From positions 62,001-126,000 of the forward strand of contig CANPXH010000001.1 of NCBI GenBank assembly GCA_947585865.1: 64,000 nt of DNA, read 5' to 3'. The stretch is from an uncultured Clostridia bacterium (lineage in GTDB: Bacteria; Bacillota; Clostridia; Lachnospirales; CAG-274). Shown one piece after another: positions 54,017 to 62,495 of this stretch. Below the pieces are notes generated by a model. It was not told where the DNA came from. It ran no database searches and saw nothing but the letters and a program-made list of their open reading frames with translations. Position numbers and translations under genes: made by a program. Within the stretch, counting starts at the first letter, position 1. Each line of letters opens with the position of its first letter.

Positions 54017-56848
54017 ATGGCTAAAAACGAGATAGTAATAAAAGGTGCAAGAGAAAATAATCTGAAAAACTTTGATCTTAGTATACCGAGAGACAAGCTT
54101 GTTGTTTTTACGGGCTTAAGCGGCAGCGGCAAGTCAAGCCTTGCCTTTGACACTATATATGCCGAAGGCCAAAGACGATATGTGGAGAGTCTCAGTTCCT
54201 ATGCCAGAATGTTTTTGGGTCAAATGGAAAAGCCCGAAGTGGACAGCATAGAAGGACTTTCTCCCGCCATATCCATAGATCAAAAGACTACCAACAACAA
54301 TCCCCGTTCAACAGTGGGAACCGTCACCGAAATATATGATTACCTAAGGCTTCTTTTTGCAAGGGTAGGTATCCCACACTGTCCGAAATGCGGCAAGGAA
54401 ATAAAGCGCCAAACAGTGGATCAGATCGTGGACAGGATATGCGCCATGGATGAAGGAACACGTTTCCAGCTTCTTGCTCCTATTGTAAGGAACAGAAAGG
54501 GAGAGCATATCAAGCTTTTGGAGGATGCAAAAAAAAGCGGTTATGTAAGAGTACGTGTAGACGGTATCATATACGACCTGAACGAAAAAATAGAAATGGA
54601 TAAAAATAAAAAGCACAATGTTGAGATAGTTGTGGACAGGCTTATTGTAAAAGAAGGCATAGCTCAAAGATTGAGCGAATCCATTGAAACCGCCTCTGCC
54701 TTAACAGGCGGCATTGTTATAATGGATATCATAGGCGGGGATGAAATAACATTCAGCCAAAATTTTTCATGTCCGGACTGCGGCATAAGCATAAGCGAAA
54801 TAGAACCTCCTCTTTTTTCTTTCAACAATCCCAACGGCGCCTGCCCAAAATGTATGGGCTTGGGTGTTAAAATGATAATAGATGAGGATCTTGTTATACC
54901 CGATAAGACCCTTTCCCTGTCAGAAGGCGCTATTACAGCCATGGGCTACGGCAATATCGCAAGCCCGAATTCACCTGTGTATTCTGTGCTTTTGGCATTG
55001 AAAAATATATATGATTTCGACTTCAACACTCCCATAAAGGATATGCCCCGTGAAGCCCTCGATGCCATACTGTACGGTACTCACGGCAAAACAATAGAGG
55101 TGCCGTATATGGTCGCAGGCAAGCAGAAGTTCTACACATTTGCCTTTGAAGGCATAATAACAAGTCTTGAAAGGCGATATAACGAAAGCAACTCCGAAAT
55201 GATGCGTGACGAATACGAAAAGTATATGACAAACATCGAATGCCCTTGCTGCCACGGCAAAAGGCTCAAGCCTGAGGTGCTTGCTGTAAAAATAGCCGAC
55301 AAAAGCATATCAGACGTTACGGAAATGTCAATAAAGGATATACAAAAATTCTTTGAAAATATAAAATGGACAGACAGGCAAAAAGCCATTGGTCAGCAGA
55401 TCTTCAAGGAAATAAACGCAAGGATAGGTTTCCTTATAGATGTAGGGCTCGATTATCTTTCCCTTGCAAGAACAGCAGGCACCTTAAGCGGCGGTGAGGC
55501 TCAGAGAATAAGACTCGCTACGCAGATCGGCTCAGGACTTGTAGGCGTGCTTTATATTTTAGATGAGCCAAGCATAGGCTTACATCAAAGAGATAATGAC
55601 AAGCTCCTTGCAACGCTCAAGCACTTAAGAGACATAGGAAATACACTTATAGTTGTGGAGCACGATGAGGATACAATGCGGGCTTCGGATCATATAGTGG
55701 ATATAGGCCCCTATGCGGGAGATAAAGGCGGCGAGGTCGTTTTCTCAGGTGAATACAAGGATATATTGAAATGTGAAGGATCCATAACGGGAGCCTTCTT
55801 AAGCGGAAGAGAAAAGATAGAGATCCCCAAGAGCCGAAGAAAAGGCAGCGGTGAAGCAATAACAGTAAGAGGCGCAAGACAAAACAATCTCAAAAATATA
55901 GATGTGGAAATACCTTTGGGGAAGCTTATAGCTGTCACGGGAGTATCCGGCAGCGGCAAAAGCTCATTTGTAAACGATATACTTTACAAAACTCTTGCAA
56001 GAGATGTGAACAGAGCTAAAATAAAGCCGGGAAAGTACGACAGCATAGAAGGAATACAGCACATAGACAAAGTGATAAATATAGACCAAAGTCCAATAGG
56101 CAGGACTCCCCGTTCAAATCCCGCCACATATACAGGGCTTTTCGATCTTATAAGAGATGTATTTGCGCAGCTTCCCGAAGCTAAGGTAAGAGGCTTTCAA
56201 AAAGGGCGCTTCAGCTTTAACGTAAAAGGCGGCCGCTGCGAGGCTTGCAGCGGTGACGGTATACTTAAAATAGAAATGCATTTTTTGCCCGATGTTTATG
56301 TTCCCTGCGAGGTATGCGGTGGCAAACGCTACAACAGAGAGACTCTCGAAGTAAAATATAAAGGCAAAAGCATTGCAGATGTGCTGGATATGACAATAGA
56401 CGAAGCTTGCACATTTTTTGAAAATCAACCACGCCTTATGCAAAAGCTTAAAACAATGAAGGAAGTCGGTTTGGGATATGTCAAGCTTGGTCAAAGCTCA
56501 ACTACGCTGAGCGGCGGTGAAGCACAGAGAGTAAAGCTTGCCACAGAATTGAGCAGAAGGAGCACAGGCAAAACTCTTTATGTACTCGATGAGCCTACCA
56601 CAGGGCTGCATTCCTATGATGTGAGAAAGCTCATAGATATACTTCAGCAGCTTACAGACGGCGGAAATACCGTAGTGGTCATAGAACATAATCTGGATGT
56701 TATAAAATGCGCCGATCATATAATAGATCTTGGCCCCGAAGGCGGCGACGGAGGCGGCACTGTAGTGGCATCAGGCACTCCCGAACAAGTCGCCAAGGTC
56801 AAAAAATCATACACAGGACAATATCTCAATAAAATATTGTATAATTGA
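54017..56848 (+). CDS. uvrA: Excinuclease ABC subunit UvrA
   Basis: A 943-residue damage-recognition ATPase. Two ABC modules (GLSGSGKSS near 31 and GVSGSGKSS near 640), two signatures ([12 protein letters not shown] and [12 protein letters not shown]), and zinc fingers (CPKCGKE, CPDCG/CPKCMG, and [17 protein letters not shown]) are in the family order. Length is normal. AGGTGATACC precedes the ATG. The last codons and stop belong to the first unit of a short tandem repeat that continues downstream. Confidence 0.98.
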   Translation: MAKNEIVIKGARENNLKNFDLSIPRDKLVVFTGLSGSGKSSLAFDTIYAEGQRRYVESLSSYARMFLGQMEKPEVDSIEGLSPAISIDQKTTNNNPRSTVGTVTEIYDYLRLLFARVGIPHCPKCGKEIKRQTVDQIVDRICAMDEGTRFQLLAPIVRNRKGEHIKLLEDAKKSGYVRVRVDGIIYDLNEKIEMDKNKKHNVEIVVDRLIVKEGIAQRLSESIETASALTGGIVIMDIIGGDEITFSQNFSCPDCGISISEIEPPLFSFNNPNGACPKCMGLGVKMIIDEDLVIPDKTLSLSEGAITAMGYGNIASPNSPVYSVLLALKNIYDFDFNTPIKDMPREALDAILYGTHGKTIEVPYMVAGKQKFYTFAFEGIITSLERRYNESNSEMMRDEYEKYMTNIECPCCHGKRLKPEVLAVKIADKSISDVTEMSIKDIQKFFENIKWTDRQKAIGQQIFKEINARIGFLIDVGLDYLSLARTAGTLSGGEAQRIRLATQIGSGLVGVLYILDEPSIGLHQRDNDKLLATLKHLRDIGNTLIVVEHDEDTMRASDHIVDIGPYAGDKGGEVVFSGEYKDILKCEGSITGAFLSGREKIEIPKSRRKGSGEAITVRGARQNNLKNIDVEIPLGKLIAVTGVSGSGKSSFVNDILYKTLARDVNRAKIKPGKYDSIEGIQHIDKVINIDQSPIGRTPRSNPATYTGLFDLIRDVFAQLPEAKVRGFQKGRFSFNVKGGRCEACSGDGILKIEMHFLPDVYVPCEVCGGKRYNRETLEVKYKGKSIADVLDMTIDEACTFFENQPRLMQKLKTMKEVGLGYVKLGQSSTTLSGGEAQRVKLATELSRRSTGKTLYVLDEPTTGLHSYDVRKLIDILQQLTDGGNTVVVIEHNLDVIKCADHIIDLGPEGGDGGGTVVASGTPEQVAKVKKSYTGQYLNKILYN

Positions 56849-56906
56849 TTGTCAGTCCATATTGTAAATTGACCGACGATCCATATTGTATAATTGACCG
56901 ACGATC
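56833..56906 (+). repeat. Three tandem 24-25-bp repeats
   Basis: Units beginning ATATTGTATAATTGA, ATATTGTAAATTGACC and ATATTGTATAATTGACC, each ending in a CC-A boundary with GACGATCC in units two and three. The first unit contains the uvrA stop codon. Each unit holds a TATAAT-like word and a TTGACC word. Confidence 0.7.
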
Positions 56907-56928
56907 CATTAAATTCTAAGTAAACCTT

Positions 56929-57072
56929 AAGGGGCTGCTGCAAGCTGAAAATTTTTGAGAAAAGTTTTATGAATAACTAAAAAATCCCGAGATGGTATAG
57001 CCCGATCCCGGGATTTTTTATTACCGCTGCACAAGCTGTTCACAATTTGTTATCGCTATACGACAGCCCCTT
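56929..57072. repeat. Small inverted-repeat element (MITE-like)
   Basis: A 144-bp gene-free segment bounded by AAGGGGCTG (56929-56937) and CAGCCCCTT (57064-57072). GGGGCTG ends resemble those of several Firmicutes IS families, which suggests a non-autonomous element; a structured RNA closed by this helix is the alternative. No clear target duplication flanks it. The uvrA terminator lies inside. Confidence 0.4.
56980..57018 (+). terminator. uvrBA terminator
   Basis: AAAAATCCCG (56980-56989) pairs with CGGGATTTTT (57009-57018), ending in six T. The A-rich left arm makes it usable on both strands. From 57073 to 57293 nothing else is recognised. Confidence 0.85.
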
Positions 57073-57293
57073 TTATTTGAACGTAATTTACGGTTTGTCA
57101 TAATTATTTCGCCGCAAGATTATTGTGTTAAACAGAAAAAGTACTTGATGAAATATATCATCTTAATATATGGCACATCAAAGCCTCGTGAAATCAGTTT
57201 CAAGCAATGCTTGTATCCTGCAAAATCGGCAAAAGACCCACGGAACAAACATTACATTTACATCCTCAGACTCAATACGATAATTACATATCC

Positions 57294-58586
57294 TCATTCA
57301 TTGTCGGTCGGCCTTGTGTTTCGTCTGAAATTTTTGCCCGGAGCCATTATCTCGGGTTCTTTGCTCATCTGATCCTCCTCCTCAAGATGATGAAACGGCG
57401 CCGTAGGTTTAAATGTATTGCTCACAATACCCTTTTCTTCTTGAAGCTTTTCAATGCTTGTCCTTTTGATCTTATCCAAAGGCACAATAGACAAGGCTGC
57501 TTCCTGTGCCCCGGAAGACATAGCCTTAAGCTTCATATATGTTTCGTACCTTGGCAAAAGAACGTTAGTATAATTATTGTATTCTTCTCTGTTTTTTTCT
57601 ATGCTGCTCGGAGATGAAAAGACTTTTTTAAGCCCGGAATAAAGTTCTACCTTTTGGGGCTCCTCACTTAAAAGCGTATCCGATCCCATAGTGAAGGCAG
57701 TAAACTTATCCTCTCTTTCTCCTCTGAACATTACAAAATTCCCTTTTTTGTTATCTATGAATGTTTCCTTAAGAGTTGCGGCAATGCTTGTTCCCAATGT
57801 ATTGTAATCCTCTTCTGTAAGCTTTTCCTTTTTGCCCATACCATAAAACATGATCGCAGGCATTCCGTTTACATAGAGTCTGTCCGCCGCTCTTTCCAGC
57901 ATATCCCTGCCGCTGTTTTCCGTAAGGGGCAAGCCCGAAAGCCTGCTCAGCACTACTATACCGCTGACATTGTTATTTAAAAAATCCTCGGAAAACGTAT
58001 CGTATTTCAGACTGAACTCTTCAGGCGCCGTATATGTATATACATCCTCTGTTCTGTCGTTTTCGGGATATTCAAATTCTATACTTGTTTCAGGCTTGTC
58101 CTTTTTCTCCTCCTCGGCTTTGTCCTTTTTTGCATCATCGTTCACCGCTTCGGCTTTTGGCTCAATAATTTTTTCAATATCGGGCTCGATAATATTTTTA
58201 AATATATTGTGTTTATCCTTCTTTTTTTTATTAAGCTTCACTTCTTCCGTATCGTAGTCCGGAAATTGAAGTCCTACGAAGCTGCCGTTCACCTCTACGG
58301 AAATAGCATCAATACCGCCCTGAGCAATGGCATCCTTAATGATCCTTACAGCTTCGCTGAGATCATCGATATTGATGAGCCGTTTGCCGTTTACGGCTAT
58401 CTTGCTAAGGGCGGCGAGAGCCTCTTCTTCGCTTTCAAACACATCGCCTAACAAAGAGCCGATAAACTCAATATGATCCTCATTATCAAGGAATTCCGTA
58501 CTTGCTTTTGCTTCTTTTTGATCTTTAAGATCATTTATTTTATCATCGTCAAAAGCGTCTGTATTCTTTGTTTTATTTGTTTCCAT
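57294..58586 (-). CDS. Acidic cytoplasmic protein of the secretion-like locus, unknown function
   Basis: A 430-residue soluble, strongly charged protein, no signal peptide or membrane segment. The N-terminal third (about 30-110) is helical and acidic; a Lys/Glu-rich linker (about 118-165) separates it from a C-terminal mixed alpha/beta region (about 190-390) with no motif I know. It has ribosome site AGGAGG and lies 11 bases after the pilin-like membrane protein, the last gene of the VirD4 operon. A cytoplasmic partner or adaptor of the apparatus is possible, from position only. Confidence 0.7.
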   Translation of the reverse strand: METNKTKNTDAFDDDKINDLKDQKEAKASTEFLDNEDHIEFIGSLLGDVFESEEEALAALSKIAVNGKRLINIDDLSEAVRIIKDAIAQGGIDAISVEVNGSFVGLQFPDYDTEEVKLNKKKKDKHNIFKNIIEPDIEKIIEPKAEAVNDDAKKDKAEEEKKDKPETSIEFEYPENDRTEDVYTYTAPEEFSLKYDTFSEDFLNNNVSGIVVLSRLSGLPLTENSGRDMLERAADRLYVNGMPAIMFYGMGKKEKLTEEDYNTLGTSIAATLKETFIDNKKGNFVMFRGEREDKFTAFTMGSDTLLSEEPQKVELYSGLKKVFSSPSSIEKNREEYNNYTNVLLPRYETYMKLKAMSSGAQEAALSIVPLDKIKRTSIEKLQEEKGIVSNTFKPTAPFHHLEEEDQMSKEPEIMAPGKNFRRNTRPTDNE

Positions 58587-58597
58587 AGCATATCCTC

Positions 58598-60731
58598 CTA
58601 TTTTAATGTGATCTTATCCGAGTCATCGGTTTCTGTTGTGCTCTCAGCCTCGGCAGTAGTCTCGGTCGTTATATTTGATGTGACCGATCCCTCCCATTCG
58701 GTAAGCTGCTTTTGGCCCAAATATATGAAAGCAATAAGTACATGCGCTATGAACACTGCAAGCACAAACCATTTTATGTGCTCCTTGGCCTCATGGCGTT
58801 TTTCGTCATCATCGGCTCTGGATAGCTTGACTCCCAAAAATACGGCATACAGCGCCGCCAGTGCATACACGATGCCAATTATACCGTCTCGCAGCAGTGT
58901 AAAGAAGTTTACGGCAGGCTGAAGCAATCTTCCGTAATGGCCTTCCAATCTTATGCCTGCATCAAAGAGCGATACATCGGGGCCTTTCCAGTTTGCCAAA
59001 GGATCATCGTACTTTTCGGGAAGCTCGGCCTTCTTTGTTGCAAACTTATAAACATACAGGTGAGCATCATATATATCGTCATCGGATATCTCACGCCTTG
59101 CTTCCGTAGTAGTCTCACTCGGATCCTCAAAATTAAATACTATATCCGCCGATGTTGTCGTCTCGGTCTCCGATTCGGAAGTCGTTTCGATACGCATATC
59201 GTCTTCGCTGAAGCCCAGAAGAACTACATTGCCTTTTGAATCTGACCATGCATTGAAGTAAGCGCCTCTTATTCCTTTGGAACCGCTCAGAGTACCCTTT
59301 GAAGTGTTTTCATCGCCTGAGATTTCCGTGTTTTCCCAAGCAAACGGATCTTCAACTTCCGTTATGGTACTTGCGTCATTATTTTTGAGAGTGATATCAT
59401 ATGGTATATAACCCTTATCCAAGGATGACATATAGAGCTGATTGACTCCTGTTATACGAGTTCTGTCAAACTCCATGAAATGAGGATCGCCCGTATCGCA
59501 TTGGAAGGAGCCGAAATATCCCGATATATTATTTATATCAACGGATTTTTTCCTTGTGCTTATGGCAACTCTGTACCAATACTTATCGCCGCTGAACAGC
59601 AGATAATCCACATCTCCTTCCGATCCGTAGGCAACGTTATTCAACTCGCCTACTCTGCTTACCTGCTTTTTTATCTCGGCATTAAGGGATTTGACATTTA
59701 CATCCTTCTGAGCGCCTAAGGTAATTATTTACCCAGCCCTTTGAACAATCCCAATAGGATATAGTCATTTTCACATCGAAATTGGCGGAGGAATAACCTG
59801 CGCCCTGCATCACATTTTTGTATGTAATGGAATTGAAAAACTCATCAAGAGAATAGGAATACCTTTCCTTTGAGCCGTAGGAATGCTCATCTTCATCAAA
59901 GTTATATACATACATTTTATTGTTGTAGCATACCGTAAGAGCAGAGTCATTTAAATTTGTGACCAAATTATAATTGCCAATACCCAAGTCGCTCACCTTG
60001 GCTGAGTCTGCGTCGCAATAAAGTATCTTGCAATAATCCTTGCCTATCTCATGCTCCATTACAACAGTTGCCACTCTGAAATCCGAATCGTCTACGGCCT
60101 TGGGATCCTTTTCCGTTTTGATATCATCCGGATCTATGGTTATGTCGCTGTCCGCAGAATATTTCTCATCATAATCATTTATAGTGATAACATCCTCGCC
60201 TTTTGCAAAGTTCGTGGCATCCTTCATCATATTTTCAAAATACGAATCGGATGTATCATATTCCATTGTGTATTCGTAAGGCTCGTAATCAAAATTATAA
60301 TCGGGGCCGTAATCCTCTCTGTAAGTCGTCTGAAATCCATACACAACAACAGCACCGTTATATTCGGTAACGGTCTCATCGCCCTTCACAACGGTCTTTT
60401 CCTCGGCCTTTGATTGATTTACTCCTATAACTCTGAAATTTCTCAGATATCTGCCGTCGCAATATTCGGGAGGTATATAAAACACCTTGTCATCGCTTTG
60501 GACAAGTTTTGGCGCACCTGTATAACCTCCTGACATTTCCTCAAGAAATTTATCGTTATAATCTATATCCAAAAGCTCTTCCTCTTCATCGGCATCGCTT
60601 ACGCTTCCCTGGGGCTGAAACAGCTTAAATGTCTTGCTGCCGCCTCCGACAAAGTATACTACTATAAAGAACAGAATAATACTTACGATAATTATTATTT
60701 TATACTGTATCGGTATTCCGAATTTATTCAT
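58598..60731 (-). pseudogene. Envelope protein with T4SS-pilin-like C terminus, split by one frameshift
   Basis: Two long frames meet here. The first (60731-59682, 349 codons) starts MNKFGIPIQYK with one membrane anchor (about 10-30) and an acidic exported domain. The second continues to 58598 and stays open upstream of its first start codon (TLGAQKDVNVKSLNAEIKKQ), so it is the same gene. A +1 shift at CTTAGGC (59714-59720) joins them into 710 residues. The C-terminal part has two membrane helices separated by SRADDDEKRHEAKEHIKW, like the Gram-positive type IV secretion pilin family, then a Thr/Glu-rich tail. The N-terminal frame alone ends about 11 codons after the site. Whether this is recoding, mutation or a sequence error is open. 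Confidence 0.75.
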
Positions 60732-60765
60732 ATTATCTCCGCCCTTTTATACTGATATGATATTA

Positions 60766-61767
60766 TCAGGTATCAAAATAAGAAAAGTGCATATAGTCAA
60801 CAGTGCCTGTCCACTCTCCTCCCCAGCTAAATCCATATTTTTTAAATATATTCACGACCTCAGGTGTTACGGAATATGGATTTTCATAGGGTTCAAACAG
60901 CTTTCCCACCTTAGCGCCATCGCTGTAGCGACAATAGTTTTCATCCGGATTGATATCTACGGCCGTTCCGAGAGCGTGCTCTGAAAGCCTGCCGCCGTGA
61001 GTGTTCCTATAGTTATAACAGCCCACGCTTTTTATGGGAAATGCAAGAGCAAAAAGCTCTCTGAAAGCATTTGTATAATTGTCCTTTAAATTTTTATTCA
61101 CAGTCAAAGTCATTGTGGAAGCATATCTTTTGCCATAATCGTCAAGCTTCCATACGTCTATATTTATATTCTCCATCATCTGCTTTGAAAGTGAAGCGGA
61201 GCTGAAAAACTCCTTCGGCGCTATGGTTTCAAGATTTGCCTTGTATATGTCCTCCTGCAAAAAAGGCGAGAGAACGGTCTCGTTAAAAAGCTCCTCCGTG
61301 CTTTGAGAAAAAAGACTTTTTTTTGCTTCGTGCTTTTTAAGTATCTCCTCTATTACCTCTTCTCCTCCCGAAACGGTGTCGAAATACACGGGATCCGAAG
61401 CAGCAAAATCACATACTATCTGTATTGAATATCGCTTTTGGGGCTCTAAAATATCAGGGGGCAAAAGATAAACTCCGCCCCTTCCCACAACATATCCGTC
61501 TTTGCCGCCATTTCTCAGCAGATCGCCGCTTTTTGCTTTCTCAGTAAAAACGGTGCCTTTTTCATCCGAAAGTATTACATAGCAGTCCTCATCCTTTTTG
61601 GCGTAGTACCTTAGTGCAAGGCTGTCTCCTGCATATATTTTTTCATTATTTTCGGGTGAAAGTATGACAGGCTTTATTTTATTGCTTTTTATATCGGCTT
61701 GCACATATGCGCTCATTATCATTGCGCATATGAAAATAAATACGATCGTGCCAACTTTCTTCAACAT
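60766..61767 (-). CDS. Secreted M15-type D,D-carboxypeptidase (VanY-like)
   Basis: A 333-residue exported zinc peptidase. Signal peptide (1-24), an Ig-like or beta N-terminal domain (about 30-130), a linker, and the C-terminal M15 domain (about 200-333). Zinc ligands: SEHALGTAVDINP (His and Asp of SxHxxGxAxD) and the late WGGEWTGTVDYMHFSYF (Glu and His). It should trim or open peptidoglycan stem peptides. In a secretion-like operon, such an enzyme could open the wall for the apparatus. GAGGTAG precedes the ATG. Confidence 0.9.
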   Translation of the reverse strand: MLKKVGTIVFIFICAMIMSAYVQADIKSNKIKPVILSPENNEKIYAGDSLALRYYAKKDEDCYVILSDEKGTVFTEKAKSGDLLRNGGKDGYVVGRGGVYLLPPDILEPQKRYSIQIVCDFAASDPVYFDTVSGGEEVIEEILKKHEAKKSLFSQSTEELFNETVLSPFLQEDIYKANLETIAPKEFFSSASLSKQMMENINIDVWKLDDYGKRYASTMTLTVNKNLKDNYTNAFRELFALAFPIKSVGCYNYRNTHGGRLSEHALGTAVDINPDENYCRYSDGAKVGKLFEPYENPYSVTPEVVNIFKKYGFSWGGEWTGTVDYMHFSYFDT

Positions 61768-61782
61768 TACTCTACCTCATAT

Positions 61783-62181
61783 TTAAGATAAATATATACC
61801 AAATGTCAGTATATTGTAATTATCCTTGTATTCATATCTGGCATAGTCCGTATATTGCTTAAACAGGAATATGCCTAAGCCTCCCTCATTGCGCTCATCT
61901 ATAGAAAGCATTATATTCGGATCGGCTGCTTTCAGCGGATCGAATTCCATGCCTCCGTCTTTTATACATACTTCTACACGGTCTTTGTCACTTTCAATGG
62001 TTATGGATACTTCAACTCCACTGTTTTCATTAGCCATGAGTATATTTACAAATACCTCCTCATAGGCAAGCTTAAGCTTTTTTACGGCTTCTGTTTTAGC
62101 CGTATTGTCTTCAAAAAGATCCATGCCCTTTTTGTATGCTGTTTCAAAATCGCCTATGTCAAAACATACAGAACATTTCAT
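61783..62181 (-). CDS. Anti-sigma-factor-type serine kinase (RsbW/SpoIIAB-like)
   Basis: A 132-residue GHKL ATPase of the HATPase_c_2 group. N box YEEVFVNILMA (about 40-50), G1 IKDGGMEFDPL (about 73-83) and G2 GGLGIFLFKQY (about 99-109) are intact, so ATP binding and kinase activity are likely. In known systems the kinase binds a sigma factor or other target, and phosphorylates a STAS antagonist; the STAS gene sits directly upstream. ATG at 62181 follows GAGG; the GTG at 62193 is inside the stop region of the STAS gene. No sigma factor is in view. Confidence 0.88.
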   Translation of the reverse strand: MKCSVCFDIGDFETAYKKGMDLFEDNTAKTEAVKKLKLAYEEVFVNILMANENSGVEVSITIESDKDRVEVCIKDGGMEFDPLKAADPNIMLSIDERNEGGLGIFLFKQYTDYARYEYKDNYNILTFGIYLS

Positions 62182-62189
62182 AAAATTCC

Positions 62190-62495
62190 TCACGCAAAAC
62201 GTATAATAGCAGCAAAGCCGGTTATTTCAAATACATCCTTTACTCCCTCTGACGCTCCTGTCAAATACATATCACATTCCTTTGAATTGCATATCTTCTG
62301 TGCTCTTATAAAAGCTCTTAATGTGGCGGAGCAAACATATTCCACATCGGACATATTGAATTCAAATTCATTGCACCCTTCGTTAAGTGCTTTTTCAAAA
62401 TCTGTATACACTGCCTCGCTGGATATTGTGTCCGCTGTTCCCGACAGTTTTATAACAGCTTTTTTATCTTTTATTTCCAAATTACTGCTGAGCAT
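62190..62495 (-). CDS. STAS-domain anti-anti-sigma factor (RsbV/SpoIIAA-like)
   Basis: A 101-residue single STAS domain. The phospho-acceptor Ser56 is in EYVCSATLRAF, at the position of Ser58 in SpoIIAA, after the conserved Asp50 (MSD). Non-phosphorylated STAS protein would bind the RsbW-like kinase and free its target. The ATG overlaps the stop of the VirD4-like gene (TAATG), with GGAGG inside that gene. The RsbV/RsbW pair is thus translated together with a coupling ATPase, an unusual pairing. Confidence 0.9.
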   Translation of the reverse strand: MLSSNLEIKDKKAVIKLSGTADTISSEAVYTDFEKALNEGCNEFEFNMSDVEYVCSATLRAFIRAQKICNSKECDMYLTGASEGVKDVFEITGFAAIIRFA

